Shown: one piece after another, positions 10,384-20,700 of the stretch
Numbering within the stretch: the first letter of the stretch is position 1
How the letters are laid out: each line of letters begins with the position of its first letter
Assembly: GCA_019828565.1 (NCBI GenBank)
Contig: JAHDYR010000025.1
Coordinates: forward strand, 960,509 to 1,024,508
Direction of reading: 5' to 3'
DNA: 64,000 nt
Origin: Carpediemonas membranifera
Lineage: Eukaryota; Fornicata
Translations under genes and position numbers: made by a program
Notes under the pieces: generated by a model
Databases searched by the model: none
Seen by the model: the letters and a program-made list of their open reading frames with translations, nothing else
What the model was told of the DNA's origin: nothing

Positions 10384-11993
10384 TTATGAACCATACGGGT
10401 CGATGTCGACGGGAATGATGTCTTCCCACGACTCGGGCGTCTCGCACTCGACTGGCTCAGCGCCAGCCTCGGATACCCTGAACCACTGGCCAGTAGCGTC
10501 GCGGAATGAGCTGAAGGCTTCATCTTCTTGAGTTGTGATACCAACTGCCGTCGCCTCAAAAGGCACGCTGTACTGGTTTTCTCCGTCGCATAGATGAGTG
10601 CGGCCCTCAGTGACCCAGATAAGATCATAGTCACAAAAGAATCCCTTGACTCTCTCTGGGAACCGGAATTGGGTGGCTGTGAGGCACTTGTCGCCCTCGC
10701 TGTACCCAGGCAGCAGGCCCGACTGGGCGATATGAGGTGTAACTCGGCCAGCGAAGAGCAGCTGGCGGCCGCTGAGGAAGACGTTGAAGAATAATTCAAA
10801 GGCTATGATCCGGTCGACCCTGAATGGCAGCTCCTCGAAGCCGGTCATCTCGTTCTCGTGACCGAGACCCAGCCGGCCATTCTCGTTCCATCCGCCGATC
10901 ACCTGCCGATCGCCCATTGACAGGATAACAGTGTAGAATGAATCCACGATGTGATCTGCGACAAAGCCAGTGGGTACGGCGACTGGGTGGAAGAGGTGCC
11001 TGTTCTCGTCCTCGACTGTGCCGACAAACGCTTTCGCATCCGCACCAGCCATGACAGTGCCGACCGGAGTGAAGATGAACGTTCGAGCTCTTATCAGCGA
11101 TACACCAGTCACCATCCTGTGCTTCTCCCAGGGGGGCAGGCTGGCCTCGTGCTCGGCGACCTTGGGCAGGCGGGGAAGGTGAGGCGGGTCGGGTCGACGA
11201 ACCCAGATGACTTGAACCCCAGCTGACCATATCCGCTATCACCCCAGCCCCACAGACCCTTGGGTGTCCTGGCGATGTGTGTGATCTCGTCGCTGTAGAC
11301 CTCGAGGGCCCTGGGCATCCTGGCCCTGGTGAGGGCGGCGTGATAGTCAGTGTCGAGCATGAAGAGTCGGCCCATGTACATGAGGTGGTGGTAGCAATCG
11401 CCGTATACTGTGTACTGATAGCTCTCGCCGTCCTTCTCGGCGACGTTCAGCGAGAAGAAGAACTTGCGGCAGAGGAACCAGAGGCACTTGGCCTCGGGGG
11501 TGAGAGCCTTGCGGATTCTGTTATGCATCTCAATATCATCTGGCTCCTTCTCTCGAGCCTCCTCCAGCACCCTGTCCTCTAGATCGGGGTTGGCTCCGCC
11601 ACCCAGCAGACACGCCCACACCGCGCCCTGGTTCAGCGTGTGCATGGCGATCGGGAGCTCCTCGCCGTCCGCGAGCTCGACGTTCATGGACAGCGGGGGG
11701 CCACTGGTGAGGATCGAGCGGGCGCGGTCGAGGAGGGCTTGCGCGGATGGTTCGAGAGGGTGGATCTCGGAGAGCGTGGCGAGGAGGGATTCGAGAGAAG
11801 GGACGCTCGTTGGTGTAGCAGTGCTCTTGTTGTTGTGGATCGAGGGCATCTGCTCGCGGAAGTGCCTGGAGTAGGCGTGCTGGAGCAACGAGGGGATGTC
11901 CCCGGAGATGGAGGCCGTTACAACGAGCGAGGCGCGGAATACGGAGATAAGCGCATCTTTGATGGCCGATGGCGAGGAACTAGCGCTGCTCAT
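10384..11993 (-). pseudogene. RCC1-like copy 3, full length with one frameshift
   Basis: The ATG is at 11993 after the conserved 5' block. Residues 1-~280 read in one frame to about 11164, where the framework sequence CCTGCCCCAAGG has lost one C. The rest reads in a second frame to the TAA at 10384. The same 1-nt loss occurs in copies 6, 9 and 10, so it is unlikely to be a private sequencing error. Block variants are mixed: the middle resembles copy 5 (RARTFIF, ADAKAFVGTVEDEN, WNENGRLGLGH) and the end resembles copy 1. It could be expressed as a ~300-residue truncated protein if the frameshift is real. Confidence 0.8.
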
Positions 11994-12073
11994 TGGTCCC
12001 AACGCTCAGTTCGGTAGTTGCTCAAATTCTGACTGCCGACTCGCCGACCACCGACGCCAGCTGCGAAGCAGGC
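11994..12073 (-). promoter_or_regulatory. conserved 5' block of the RCC1-like family
   Basis: Minus-strand version of the block described at 5388-5464, immediately before the ATG of copy 3. It carries small differences (GGTAGTTGC where most copies have GGCGATGGC). Confidence 0.45.
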
Positions 12074-12258
12074 GTGTCGCGCGAGTCATGCTCACAGTGG
12101 AGAGCCAACTAGATCATTTCCCAAGCTGCCGAGGGGCCTCTGAACTCTGCCGTGTGAAGGCCTCCCACACTGGTCAAGTTTCGGCAAGCGCGTCGGGTAC
12201 AATGTTGGCTGGTGCTCACTCCACATGCAGCAATCCAGCTCGAGAAGACCCCAAACAC

Positions 12259-12525
12259 CTAGTAGCCTTTATTAACATCTACAAGCGACACGAGGTCATC
12301 TCTTCCCTGTGCTATCCGCAGTATATTCTGGGCGATCGGCTCAAAGTACCACTCCTGGGTCATGCTGTCCGCCATGGGGAGCCATGCACGGTGCGGGGAG
12401 AGTACAATGTTGGGCAGGGTATCAAAGGGGTGGGTGAAGGGGAGCGTGTCGTCGTGGTGCCTGGCCACGGATACATTGCAGAAGCGAGGAATACTATTCA
12501 TGTAATTCGTCAAGTAGTCAACTAT
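12259..12525 (-). pseudogene. C-terminal remnant of a D-isomer-specific 2-hydroxyacid dehydrogenase
   Basis: The open frame of 88 codons starts just after an in-frame TAG and has no usable start before an internal Met. It shows the family's C-terminal signature: LPNIVLSPHRAW (the His is the usual acid/base catalyst) followed by a helix and the terminal VSLVDVNKGY, as in bacterial phosphoglycerate/2-hydroxyacid dehydrogenases. The NAD-binding and substrate domains are missing; in their place is the 3' end of RCC1-like copy 4, which overlaps by 8 nt. A complete but different 2-hydroxyacid dehydrogenase (14622-15632) lies 2 kb away on the other strand. Most likely the RCC1-like gene replaced the 5' part of an old dehydrogenase gene. 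Confidence 0.7.
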
Positions 12526-14296
12526 CTATCGGATTGTGACTCCGACAACGGCGCAAAGGGCAGTCAGTCCGGACCATCCGTTGGTCTTGCTCATAGACGT
12601 CGACCGGGGTGACCTCAGCAGTGCAAGGAGGCGGCCTACCACACTCGATCAGCTCTTTCCCATCCTTTTTCAGCCCGCGCCAGCGCCCGGCACTGTCATG
12701 GATGTAAGAGGAGCAGGGTTCCCTGGAACCGATGCAGCGGTCATGCCAGGCCACTGCCGTAGTCACAATGTCAAGGCTGACTGGCACACGATCGCTGTCG
12801 GTGACATGGGTCGCCCCATTGCTGATCCAGACAACCATACGCTCGTTAGAAAAGAAGCCCGAGACATGGGATGAGAACTGGAGCGGCGTGGCAGTGAGGC
12901 ATTTCTCGCCCTGCTGGTATCCTGGAAGCAGGCCTGACTGGGCGATGTGCTCTGGGACCCAGCCGGAGAAAAGAAGCCGACTGTCAGCGAGGAAAATGTT
13001 CCAGCTGTTGCCGTGACCCAGCATCAGGTCGACCCCGAAGGGAAGCTCCTGGAACCCACACATCTCATCGTTGTGCCCGAGTCCCAACTGGCCATTCCAG
13101 TTGCGACCGCAAATCATCTGTCGATCGCCAGAAGACAGAATGACAGTTGAGCAAGCTGCCATCACATATTGTGGCACAAAGTGATCTGGAACAATGACAA
13201 GGCGGAAGAGGCTGGCCGACTTCCCGACGGAGCCGACGAAATGCCAGGATTCATAGCCAGACATCACCACGCCGAGAGGGGTGAGGATGAAGGTGCCGCC
13301 GAAGCACAGCGACACACCGGTCACCACCCTGTGCTTCTCCCAGGGGGGCAGGCTGGCCTCGAGCTCGGCGACCTTGGGGCAGGCGGGGAAGGTGAGGCGG
13401 GTCGGGTCGACGAACCCAGATGACTTGAACCCCAGCTGGCCATATTCGTTGTAGCCCCAGCCCCACATGCCCTTGGGGGTCCTGGCGATGTGGGCGAGGT
13501 GACCATCAAACTCGTGGCTGTAGACCTCGAGGGCCCTGGGCATCCTGGCCCTGGTGAGGGTGGTGTGGTGCCTTGTGTCGAGCATGAAGAGTCGGCCCAT
13601 GTACATGCGGTGATAATAGCTATTGTAATGCCCGGTATGTTGGTACTTCTCGCCGTCCTTCTCGGCGACGTTCAGCGAGAAGAAGAACTTGCGGCAGAGG
13701 AACCAGAGGCACTTGGCCTCGGGGGCGAGAGCCTTGCGGATCTTGTCGTGCATCGTGGTCTTGCCGGGCCACTTCATTCGAGCATCATCCAGCACCGTGT
13801 CCTCGAGGTCGGGGTTGGCCCCCGCCTCGACGAGCAGCGCCCAGATCGTACCCTGCAAAAGCGTGAAGATGCAGGGCGGGAGCTCCTCGCCGGGCGCCAG
13901 TGGGATGTCCATGCTCACACCGGGCCTCCCAGAAGAAAGGATGTTGACCGCTTCGGTACGCGTAACCTGACCAGTACAGGAGTGGTCCTCGGGCAGGTCC
14001 TCTCCGAACTCAAGAACGTTGGCCTCACGAACCATCTTTCCAGTGTTGCAAGGCATCTCTGCCTTCTGGGTGGGCAAGTTGGCATGTAGATGGAAAGTTT
14101 TGCCGCTTTCGATGCCTTCGGGGCTCGTAGGCTTCGTAACGCACATCGTCTCGAGACGTGAACGGATTTCGTCCAGTCTGGCTAACAAAGGCTTGATCTC
14201 CCAATCAGAAAGCTGTATACCACGTAACATATTAAGATTACGCCCAATGCCTTCGATGTGGGCATCCAGTTGCTCAAGTTCCTCTTGCCCTGCCAT
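12518..14296 (-). CDS. RCC1-like copy 4, divergent intact paralogue
   Basis: The farthest upstream codon (14356) is TTG; the first in-frame ATG is at 14296, giving 592 residues. The N-terminal ~130 residues are unrelated to the other copies (helical, beginning MAGQEELEQLDAHIEGI). The family framework then starts (EAKCLWFLCRKFFFSLNV, GMWGWGYNEYGQLGFKS, QMICGRNWNGQLGLGHND). The last ~100 residues are again unlike the others (e.g. HVTDSDRVPVSLDI). Framework DNA in the middle is nearly identical to the other copies, whereas both ends are diverged, as expected if the middle has been homogenised by conversion. It lacks the conserved 5' block. It ends inside the dehydrogenase remnant. Confidence 0.8.
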   Translation of the reverse strand: MAGQEELEQLDAHIEGIGRNLNMLRGIQLSDWEIKPLLARLDEIRSRLETMCVTKPTSPEGIESGKTFHLHANLPTQKAEMPCNTGKMVREANVLEFGEDLPEDHSCTGQVTRTEAVNILSSGRPGVSMDIPLAPGEELPPCIFTLLQGTIWALLVEAGANPDLEDTVLDDARMKWPGKTTMHDKIRKALAPEAKCLWFLCRKFFFSLNVAEKDGEKYQHTGHYNSYYHRMYMGRLFMLDTRHHTTLTRARMPRALEVYSHEFDGHLAHIARTPKGMWGWGYNEYGQLGFKSSGFVDPTRLTFPACPKVAELEASLPPWEKHRVVTGVSLCFGGTFILTPLGVVMSGYESWHFVGSVGKSASLFRLVIVPDHFVPQYVMAACSTVILSSGDRQMICGRNWNGQLGLGHNDEMCGFQELPFGVDLMLGHGNSWNIFLADSRLLFSGWVPEHIAQSGLLPGYQQGEKCLTATPLQFSSHVSGFFSNERMVVWISNGATHVTDSDRVPVSLDIVTTAVAWHDRCIGSREPCSSYIHDSAGRWRGLKKDGKELIECGRPPPCTAEVTPVDVYEQDQRMVRTDCPLRRCRSHNPIDS

Positions 14297-14621
14297 GAAT
14301 GATGTGAGCAGGCAATCGACTTCCAACCGAGTCGCTTCTGGTGATGAGCTCGGCAATCGCTCAGCATGTCAGACTTCTGGCTGACTTGGGGCCTCCCACC
14401 ACCTTTTTGAACTTTGTTGACCGTATCATGGCTGAATATGGCGGACTATCCGCGAGCTGAAGCACTGTCCGGTAATACTCCGTCGGTCAAGATCAATCTT
14501 GGGGCAGCCATCTCTCATTATCTCGCAGAGTAAGATCTTATGATTCATGGGCAGTTTTGGACACAAAGTTGATGGCAAGGATAATAATCGATGACACTCA
14601 CTGTAGACACCAACATAAGTG
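14297..14621. other. divergent intergenic region between copy 4 and D-lactate dehydrogenase
   Basis: 325 bp separate two divergently oriented start codons. I see no repeat, RNA gene or clear promoter element; both promoters must lie here if both genes are transcribed. Confidence 0.4.
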
Positions 14622-15632
14622 ATGCGCGTGGCTTTCTTTGGCACAAAAACGTTTGATAGAGAGTCTTTTGACGACAGTAACGAGGCCAACCATCGTTTCC
14701 ACTTCGACATCGATTATTTCGACGTTGCTCTCACCGAACGAACGCTTCCTCTCGCACACGGCTACCAGACAGTATGTGCCTTTGTTAATGACGATCTTTC
14801 GGCGCCAATCCTCCGCGATCTCCACAAGCACGGCACATCCATCATTGCCCTTCGCTGTGCCGGCTACAACAACCTTGACCTCGAGACCGCCGACGCCATA
14901 GGCATGACTGTTGTCCACGTCCCGAGCTACAGCCCCGAGGCCGTCGCCGAGCACACTGTAGCCCTCATGCTTACCCTCAACAGGAAGACACACAAGGCGT
15001 ACCAGCGTACTCGGGACGCCAACTTCAACCTGGACGGGCTCGTGGGCTTCAACCTCTTTGGCAAGACTGTGGGCATCATCGGCACAGGTCAGATCGGCCT
15101 GGCAGCCATTAGGATCTTCCGTGGATTCGGCATGAGAGTCATCGCCCATGATCCTCATGAAAGAAGCGAGGCCAAGGAGCTCGGCGCTGAGTACGTCGAC
15201 CTCGACACTCTGTTCAGACAGTCCGACGTCATTACTCTTCATTGCCCACTGTTTGAGGCAAACTACCACATTCTCAACGCTGAGGCGTTCGCCAAGATGA
15301 AGAAGGGCGTCATGGTCATCAACACCAGCCGAGGCGCGTTGCTGAACTCGGCAGACGCTATTGAGGCGCTGAAGGATGGCACCATCAGCGCACTCGGCCT
15401 CGACGTATACGAGGAAGAAAGCGAGCTCTTCTTCCAGGACAAGTCGAACGAGGTCATCCCAGATGACGTGTTCAGACGGTTGTCCGCATGTCACAACGTC
15501 TTGTTCACGGGCCACCAGGCCTTCCTGACGAGGGAGGCGCTTGTGGCCATCGCCGACACTACCCTGGAGAACCTAGCCCTGCTCGACAGAGACGACCCCT
15601 GCGACAACATCCTCCACCACAAAGGAAAGTAA
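14622..15632 (+). CDS. ldhA: D-lactate dehydrogenase (bacterial LdhA type)
   Basis: The 336-residue product matches fermentative NAD-dependent D-lactate dehydrogenase along its whole length. It reduces pyruvate to D-lactate and regenerates NAD+. Seen are the Rossmann glycine motif (VGIIGTGQIG, residue ~146), substrate-side Arg in NTSRGAL, the Glu region LGLDVYEEE, the catalytic His in LFTGHQAFLT and the LRCAGYNN segment typical of LdhA. The start is ATG at 14622; the GTG at 14619 just before it is not needed. The protein looks like enterobacterial-type LdhA more than any animal or fungal enzyme, which suggests acquisition from bacteria. Base composition matches its neighbours, so the transfer is not recent. 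The stop forms TAAATG. It fits an anaerobic, cytosolic fermentation. Confidence 0.93.
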   Translation: MRVAFFGTKTFDRESFDDSNEANHRFHFDIDYFDVALTERTLPLAHGYQTVCAFVNDDLSAPILRDLHKHGTSIIALRCAGYNNLDLETADAIGMTVVHVPSYSPEAVAEHTVALMLTLNRKTHKAYQRTRDANFNLDGLVGFNLFGKTVGIIGTGQIGLAAIRIFRGFGMRVIAHDPHERSEAKELGAEYVDLDTLFRQSDVITLHCPLFEANYHILNAEAFAKMKKGVMVINTSRGALLNSADAIEALKDGTISALGLDVYEEESELFFQDKSNEVIPDDVFRRLSACHNVLFTGHQAFLTREALVAIADTTLENLALLDRDDPCDNILHHKGK

Positions 15633-15872
15633 ATGGAATGGATGCTCCATAGAAATGATTAGGATGCCCGTCACTCTTTGTGCCAGATCATGTTGACACA
15701 ACAGACCTCAGAGCTGTCGCCGCCATGTTCATTGCGTGGTGACGAGCATGTCTCGGCGCTGTCCATGGTCATGCCCCAGCCTCGCTGAGGGTGTTGCGGT
15801 GTCAAGAGCTAAACCCAGGATTAACTAGGGTTAAGGAATGGTTTTAGCTTGACCATCACCAGCATCTCATCG

Positions 15873-15950
15873 TCTGCTTCGCAGCTGGCGTCGGTGGTCG
15901 GCGAGTCGGCAGTCAGAATTTGGCCATCGCCGAACTGAGCGCTGAAAGCC
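15873..15950 (+). promoter_or_regulatory. conserved 5' block of the RCC1-like family
   Basis: Same block as at 5388-5464, directly upstream of copy 5. The 240 bp between the ldhA stop and this block hold nothing else I can recognise. Confidence 0.5.
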
Positions 15951-17582
15951 ATGAGCAGCGCTAGTTCCTCGCCATCGGCCATCAAAGATGCGCTTATCTC
16001 CGTATTCCGCGCCTCGCTCGTTGTAACGGCCTCCATCTCCGGGGACATCCCCTCGTTGCTCCAGCACGCCTACTCCAGACACTTCGGCGAGCAGATGCCC
16101 TCGATCCACAACAACAAGAGCACTGTTACACCAACGAGCGTCCCTTCTCTCGAATCCCTCCTCGCCACGCTCTCCAAGATCCCCCCTCTCGAACCAACCG
16201 CGCAAGCCCTCCTCGACCGCGCCCGCTCGATCCTCACCAGTGGCCCCCCGCTGTCCATGAACGTCGAGCTCGCGGACGGCGAGGAGCTCCCGGTCGCGAT
16301 GCACACGCTGAACCAGGGCGCGGTGTGGGCTTGTCTCATGGGTGGTGGGGCCAACCCCGATCTAGAGGACAGGGTGCTGGAGGAGGCTCGGGAGAAGCAA
16401 CCACATATGACCGATATTCATAACAGAATCCGCAAGGCTCTCACCCCCGAGGCCAAGTGCCTCTGGTTCCTCTGCCGCAAGTTCTTCTTCTCGCTGAACG
16501 TCGCCGAGAAGGACGGCAAGAGCTATCAGTGCAGCTGTAGTGGATACTACCACCACCACATGTACATGGGCCGACTCTTCATGCTCCGCACTGACTATCA
16601 CGCCGCCCTCACCAGGGCCAGGATGCCCAGGGCCCTCGAGGTCTACAGCAACGAGATCACACACATCGCCAGGACACCCAAGGGTCTGTGGGGCTGGGGT
16701 GATAACGGCTCTGGTCAGCTGGGGTTCGAGTCGTCTGGGTTCGTCGACCCGACCCGCCTCACCTTCCCCGCCTGCCCCAAGGTCGCCGAGCACGAGGCCA
16801 GCCTGCCCCCCTGGGAGAAGCACAGGGTGGTGACCGGTGTGTCGCTGATAAGAGCTCGAACGTTCATCTTCACTCCGGTCGGCACTGTCATGGCTGGTGC
16901 GGATGCGAAAGCGTTTGTCGGCACAGTCGAGGACGAGAACAGGCACCTCTTCCACCCAGTCGCCGTACCCACTGGCTTTGTCGCAGATCACATCGTGGAT
17001 TCATTCTACACTGTTATCCTGTCAATGGGCGATCGGCAGGTGATCGGCGGATGGAACGAGAATGGCCGGCTGGGACTCGGTCACGAGAACGAGATGACCG
17101 GCTTCGAGGAGCTGCCATTCAGGGTCGACCGGATCATAGCCTTTGAATTATTCTTCAACGTCTTCCTCAGCGGCCGCCAGCTGCTGTTCGCCGGCGAAGT
17201 TCCCCGTCCTATCGCCCAGTCGGGCCTGCTGCCTGGGTACAGTGAGGATGACAAGTGCCTCACAGCCACCCAGCTCCGGTTCCCAGAGAGAGTCAAGGGG
17301 TTCTGTTGCATGTTTTTGAGACTCCTCTGGGTCACTGAGGGCCGCACTCATCTGCGCAACCGTGACAAACAGTACTGTATGCCTTTTGAGGCGACGTCAT
17401 TTGGCGGCAGAGTAATACGTGGCAGAGAAGTCTACTCATTACGTGACGCCGCCGGCCAGTGGTTTATGGAGAAGACATTGCCTGATGATATAGCTGGGGT
17501 AACTAGGCTGGTCAAGTGCAAAGTACCTACTTCACAATGGGAGATCATCCCAGTCGACGTCGACCCGTGGGCCGAGCAGTAA
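15951..17582 (+). CDS. RCC1-like repeat protein, copy 5 (intact, 543 aa)
   Basis: Open from the ATG after the conserved 5' block to a TAA (TAAACG). The framework is that of copy 1, with RCC1 signatures GLWGWGDNGSGQLGFES and QVIGGWNENGRLGLGHEN. Its variable blocks differ from copy 1 at every variable position: EKQPHMTD, CSCSGYYHHH, ADAKAFVGTVEDEN, IAFELFF. Its C-terminal ~80 residues (CCMFLRLLWV onward) are unique in the window. Framework DNA between the blocks is almost identical to the other copies. No signal peptide or membrane segment is seen. As the most diverged of the block-1 type intact copies, it may be the source of blocks now in copies 3, 6 and 9. Confidence 0.85.
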   Translation: MSSASSSPSAIKDALISVFRASLVVTASISGDIPSLLQHAYSRHFGEQMPSIHNNKSTVTPTSVPSLESLLATLSKIPPLEPTAQALLDRARSILTSGPPLSMNVELADGEELPVAMHTLNQGAVWACLMGGGANPDLEDRVLEEAREKQPHMTDIHNRIRKALTPEAKCLWFLCRKFFFSLNVAEKDGKSYQCSCSGYYHHHMYMGRLFMLRTDYHAALTRARMPRALEVYSNEITHIARTPKGLWGWGDNGSGQLGFESSGFVDPTRLTFPACPKVAEHEASLPPWEKHRVVTGVSLIRARTFIFTPVGTVMAGADAKAFVGTVEDENRHLFHPVAVPTGFVADHIVDSFYTVILSMGDRQVIGGWNENGRLGLGHENEMTGFEELPFRVDRIIAFELFFNVFLSGRQLLFAGEVPRPIAQSGLLPGYSEDDKCLTATQLRFPERVKGFCCMFLRLLWVTEGRTHLRNRDKQYCMPFEATSFGGRVIRGREVYSLRDAAGQWFMEKTLPDDIAGVTRLVKCKVPTSQWEIIPVDVDPWAEQ

Positions 17583-17759
17583 ACGAGATCCGCATCCTTG
17601 CGCCATCCTTGTGAGTCGACTCTGCCCAGCTCCGCTCTACATCCGATGCAGCTAATTGATCGCTCCACGCTCACAGGAGTTTTACTTGCCAAGCTATGTG
17701 TGTGGGCGCTTAGTGGACGCGATCTCAATTGATGGTTTCATTTCCAGCGCACAGAACAG

Positions 17760-20700
17760 ATGAACGACGCAGATGAAGATCTAACGCTCTCTTCCAACAG
17801 TGTTGACCTTATCAAACATCCCATTGTGGCGCATGGCCGCATTGTTTCGTCTCTTCTCGCGCTGCAGGAGCTGAGCGTCCCTCCCTCAGTCTTCTCCAGC
17901 GTCTACAACAGCCTCGTAGAAGAACACGGAGCACCTAACCGTGTTTTGATTACAGGAGAGACCGTTCCCCTCACCGAAGAGCAGTTCAATGCTCGCTACA
18001 GTTCCCACCCCCACAGTGTTATCCCCTCGCTCCCCCCGCTCCACCAAATGCTCCCCGCGCCACAGAATCCTGCCCCAACACGCTTCCGTGCGGCCTTTAC
18101 TGGCAGGGAGATCCCTCGTGCGATGCACATGGCCCATGCTCTTTCTTCTTATCGCAGGATCCCGCCAAGTGCAATGGCTCTCGCGATCACGCCTCTTTTT
18201 ACCGCTTGTGGTCATCTCTCGCCTGTGTTCTGCATTGCGTTCTCTGATGACGGCAGGCTCCTCGCAACGGGTGGGGACGACGGACTGGTCAAGTTGTGGG
18301 ACACGCGGACTGGTATGCTACGCCGAACGCTCAAAGGTCATTTCCTCGGGAATACGAAGACGGATGTGATCAGCGAGATCGCCATATCGCCCGGTTCAGA
18401 ATACGCTGCGTCATGCGCCGGCACCGAGTCCATCGCTTTGCTCTACCCCTTGACGCCGGGGCCAAGGCAGTACGCCGCGATTCCCCTCAAGGCGCACGAT
18501 GGTCAGATCAACTTGGTGCGGTTTATCCCGCCTCATTTATGCAAGGAGCCGACCCTCATCACCGTAGCAGACGACGGACGCGTCTACCTGTGGCCTGCAC
18601 GTGGAGCAGAGGCCGCGCTCAACGCTGAAGGCCCTTTTGCCCCACCCCATGAGTTCGTATACGCCTGCGAGGCCGAGGTATGCTGGGTGGAGGTGTGCCC
18701 GACACCGCCGCTCAGGATTGCGGTCGTTAATGCGGCAGGGTCTGTGATTGTCACCAGAAGAGGCCAGGACGGCGCCTGGGCCAGTACAGCTGTGCACAGC
18801 TTCGGAAGCGACGGGTCGCTCGCCAGATTCACAGAGGATGGCGCCATGCTCTTGGCGTGTAGCCAGTCTGCGGTGGCTGCGTTCGATGTCTCTGACCCCG
18901 ACTCAAACCCGACTCAACTCTGGGTGTCAGATTTGACTCTGTTGCCGGCAATTGGCCCGCTGAGGAGTAGAACGCCAGTGAAAGCCCAGGTCGGCAATAT
19001 GGTCCTCTCCGGCCGCCACGCAGTTGTCACGGCCGTCCAAGAGACGCCCAGAGGCAATGGCAGATTCAGACTAATCGGCATGGCATATCTTCTAGATCTT
19101 CCTACAGGTCGTATCAGATACGGTTGGACCTCAACAACAGGGGACGTGACACCGTCCGTGACGACCATCGGCGGTCTGGTCCTCTTGGGCGGGGCTGACG
19201 GATATGTCCGGTTACTCGACCCAGATTCCCCTACCGTGCCGCTCAAGACCTTTCCCTTCCCGTCATTCAACTCCTTTCCAGGGCCCGAGACGCAGCGGAC
19301 TAGCGTTATTGTCAATGTGGCCTGCACGCATGCCGAGTCGAGCCCGACCGGACTCCTCGCCGCTCTAGCCAACGGGGAGGGCCAGATCCTGCTGGTTGGC
19401 CCCCACGCTGCCCGGGAGATACTCTGCCGGGCGCCACAGGAGCAGTTCTTCGAGCACGACTACATGCCAGTCACTGTTGACAGCGCGGGTTTCTCTGCTG
19501 ATGTCAACACGGGTCTGCCGCCGCATATGATTCGGGATCAGATGCTGTGTAGTGCCGGGCTCAAGCCATATCGTCCAGGCCTTCCGTACCACGCCCAACA
19601 GGAGTCTACTTTCACTGAGTTTTTACCAGATATGCGCCCGATCATTTCTGAAGTTGATTGGTATCTTCACGTGGCAGATTTCAAGCGGCAAACCCTCACC
19701 CGCACATGCGGAGACCCCGATATCTGCCTCCCCACCGCCATCATCAAGCCCGCCCTGCTACTTCAGACCCGACCCAGAGAGAGACCCCGAGCTCCCCCTG
19801 TCCAGCGCCAGGAGGCTGAGCGAGAGGTCGAGGATGAGTCTGACACCGACGACTACACGCACCAGGAGACTCCGGTGCGACGGATCGCCGTGCGAACACG
19901 GCGGCCTGTCCGGGGGTGGTCGGACAGTGACTCGGCTGAGTCGGAACTCGACTTGACTGACTCCGACTTTGCCCCGCAGAGGAGGCGGAGGCCTGCCCCG
20001 CCATCCCCAGTGGCGAGCCCGGAACCAGACCCTAACAGGTATCGCGTGTACTATATCCCTGGATGCGGTCCCGCCCCGGACATGCCTGCCTGGCCCAACA
20101 TCCCGTCCAAGCCAGTCGTTGATGCCGCAGACGTTCCTAGGCTCAGGACCCTGCCCGCCTCATCGTCGCGATGCCTCAACTCGTGTGCGCCGGTCGACGG
20201 GTTGTATATCCCGTGCCTGGGCGATCTTGTGGTCTACTCACCCACACTCCACCGCCAGTACGCTGCCAGCTTGCCGTTCATGAGACGCGGTGTGGCGAAT
20301 GACATCTATCCTTGCACTTTGCCGGCAGATTTTGCATTTCCGGCACGTGTGGTCGATATCGCGAGTGAATACCATTGGTCTTTTCCGGATAATCTTGCCG
20401 GGAAGTATTGCATCACGGTCCAGGTCATGGAACTCAAGCCAATATTGCCCATATCGGTTTCCAACATTGATTGGCTCAGGCGCTGGCCTCTGTGGCCGAA
20501 TCTGTTGTTTGAGATCGGTGTGACTGAAATTGAAATCCTCGAATATCGCGAGTATCTATTGAGACAATCATCCGCTGTCACCGCCGCGGCTCCTCTGATC
20601 CCCCAAGCTGTCCCGGCGTGGGCGGCGCGACTCTCAGCCCTCCAGTCTTGCCGGCTCAGGGTTGTCACGGTGCCTGAGGTCAGATCGCCCAAAATCCCTG

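Noticed and set aside
11155-11170. Programmed -1 frameshift at the RCC1-like CCTGCCCAAGG site
   Set aside because: The sequence does not form a canonical X XXY YYZ slippery heptamer, and intact copies with CCCC exist, so a deletion is the simpler reading.
14598-15515. 305-codon minus-strand frame
   Set aside because: It is the exact shadow of the D-lactate dehydrogenase gene, produced by strong third-position G/C bias.
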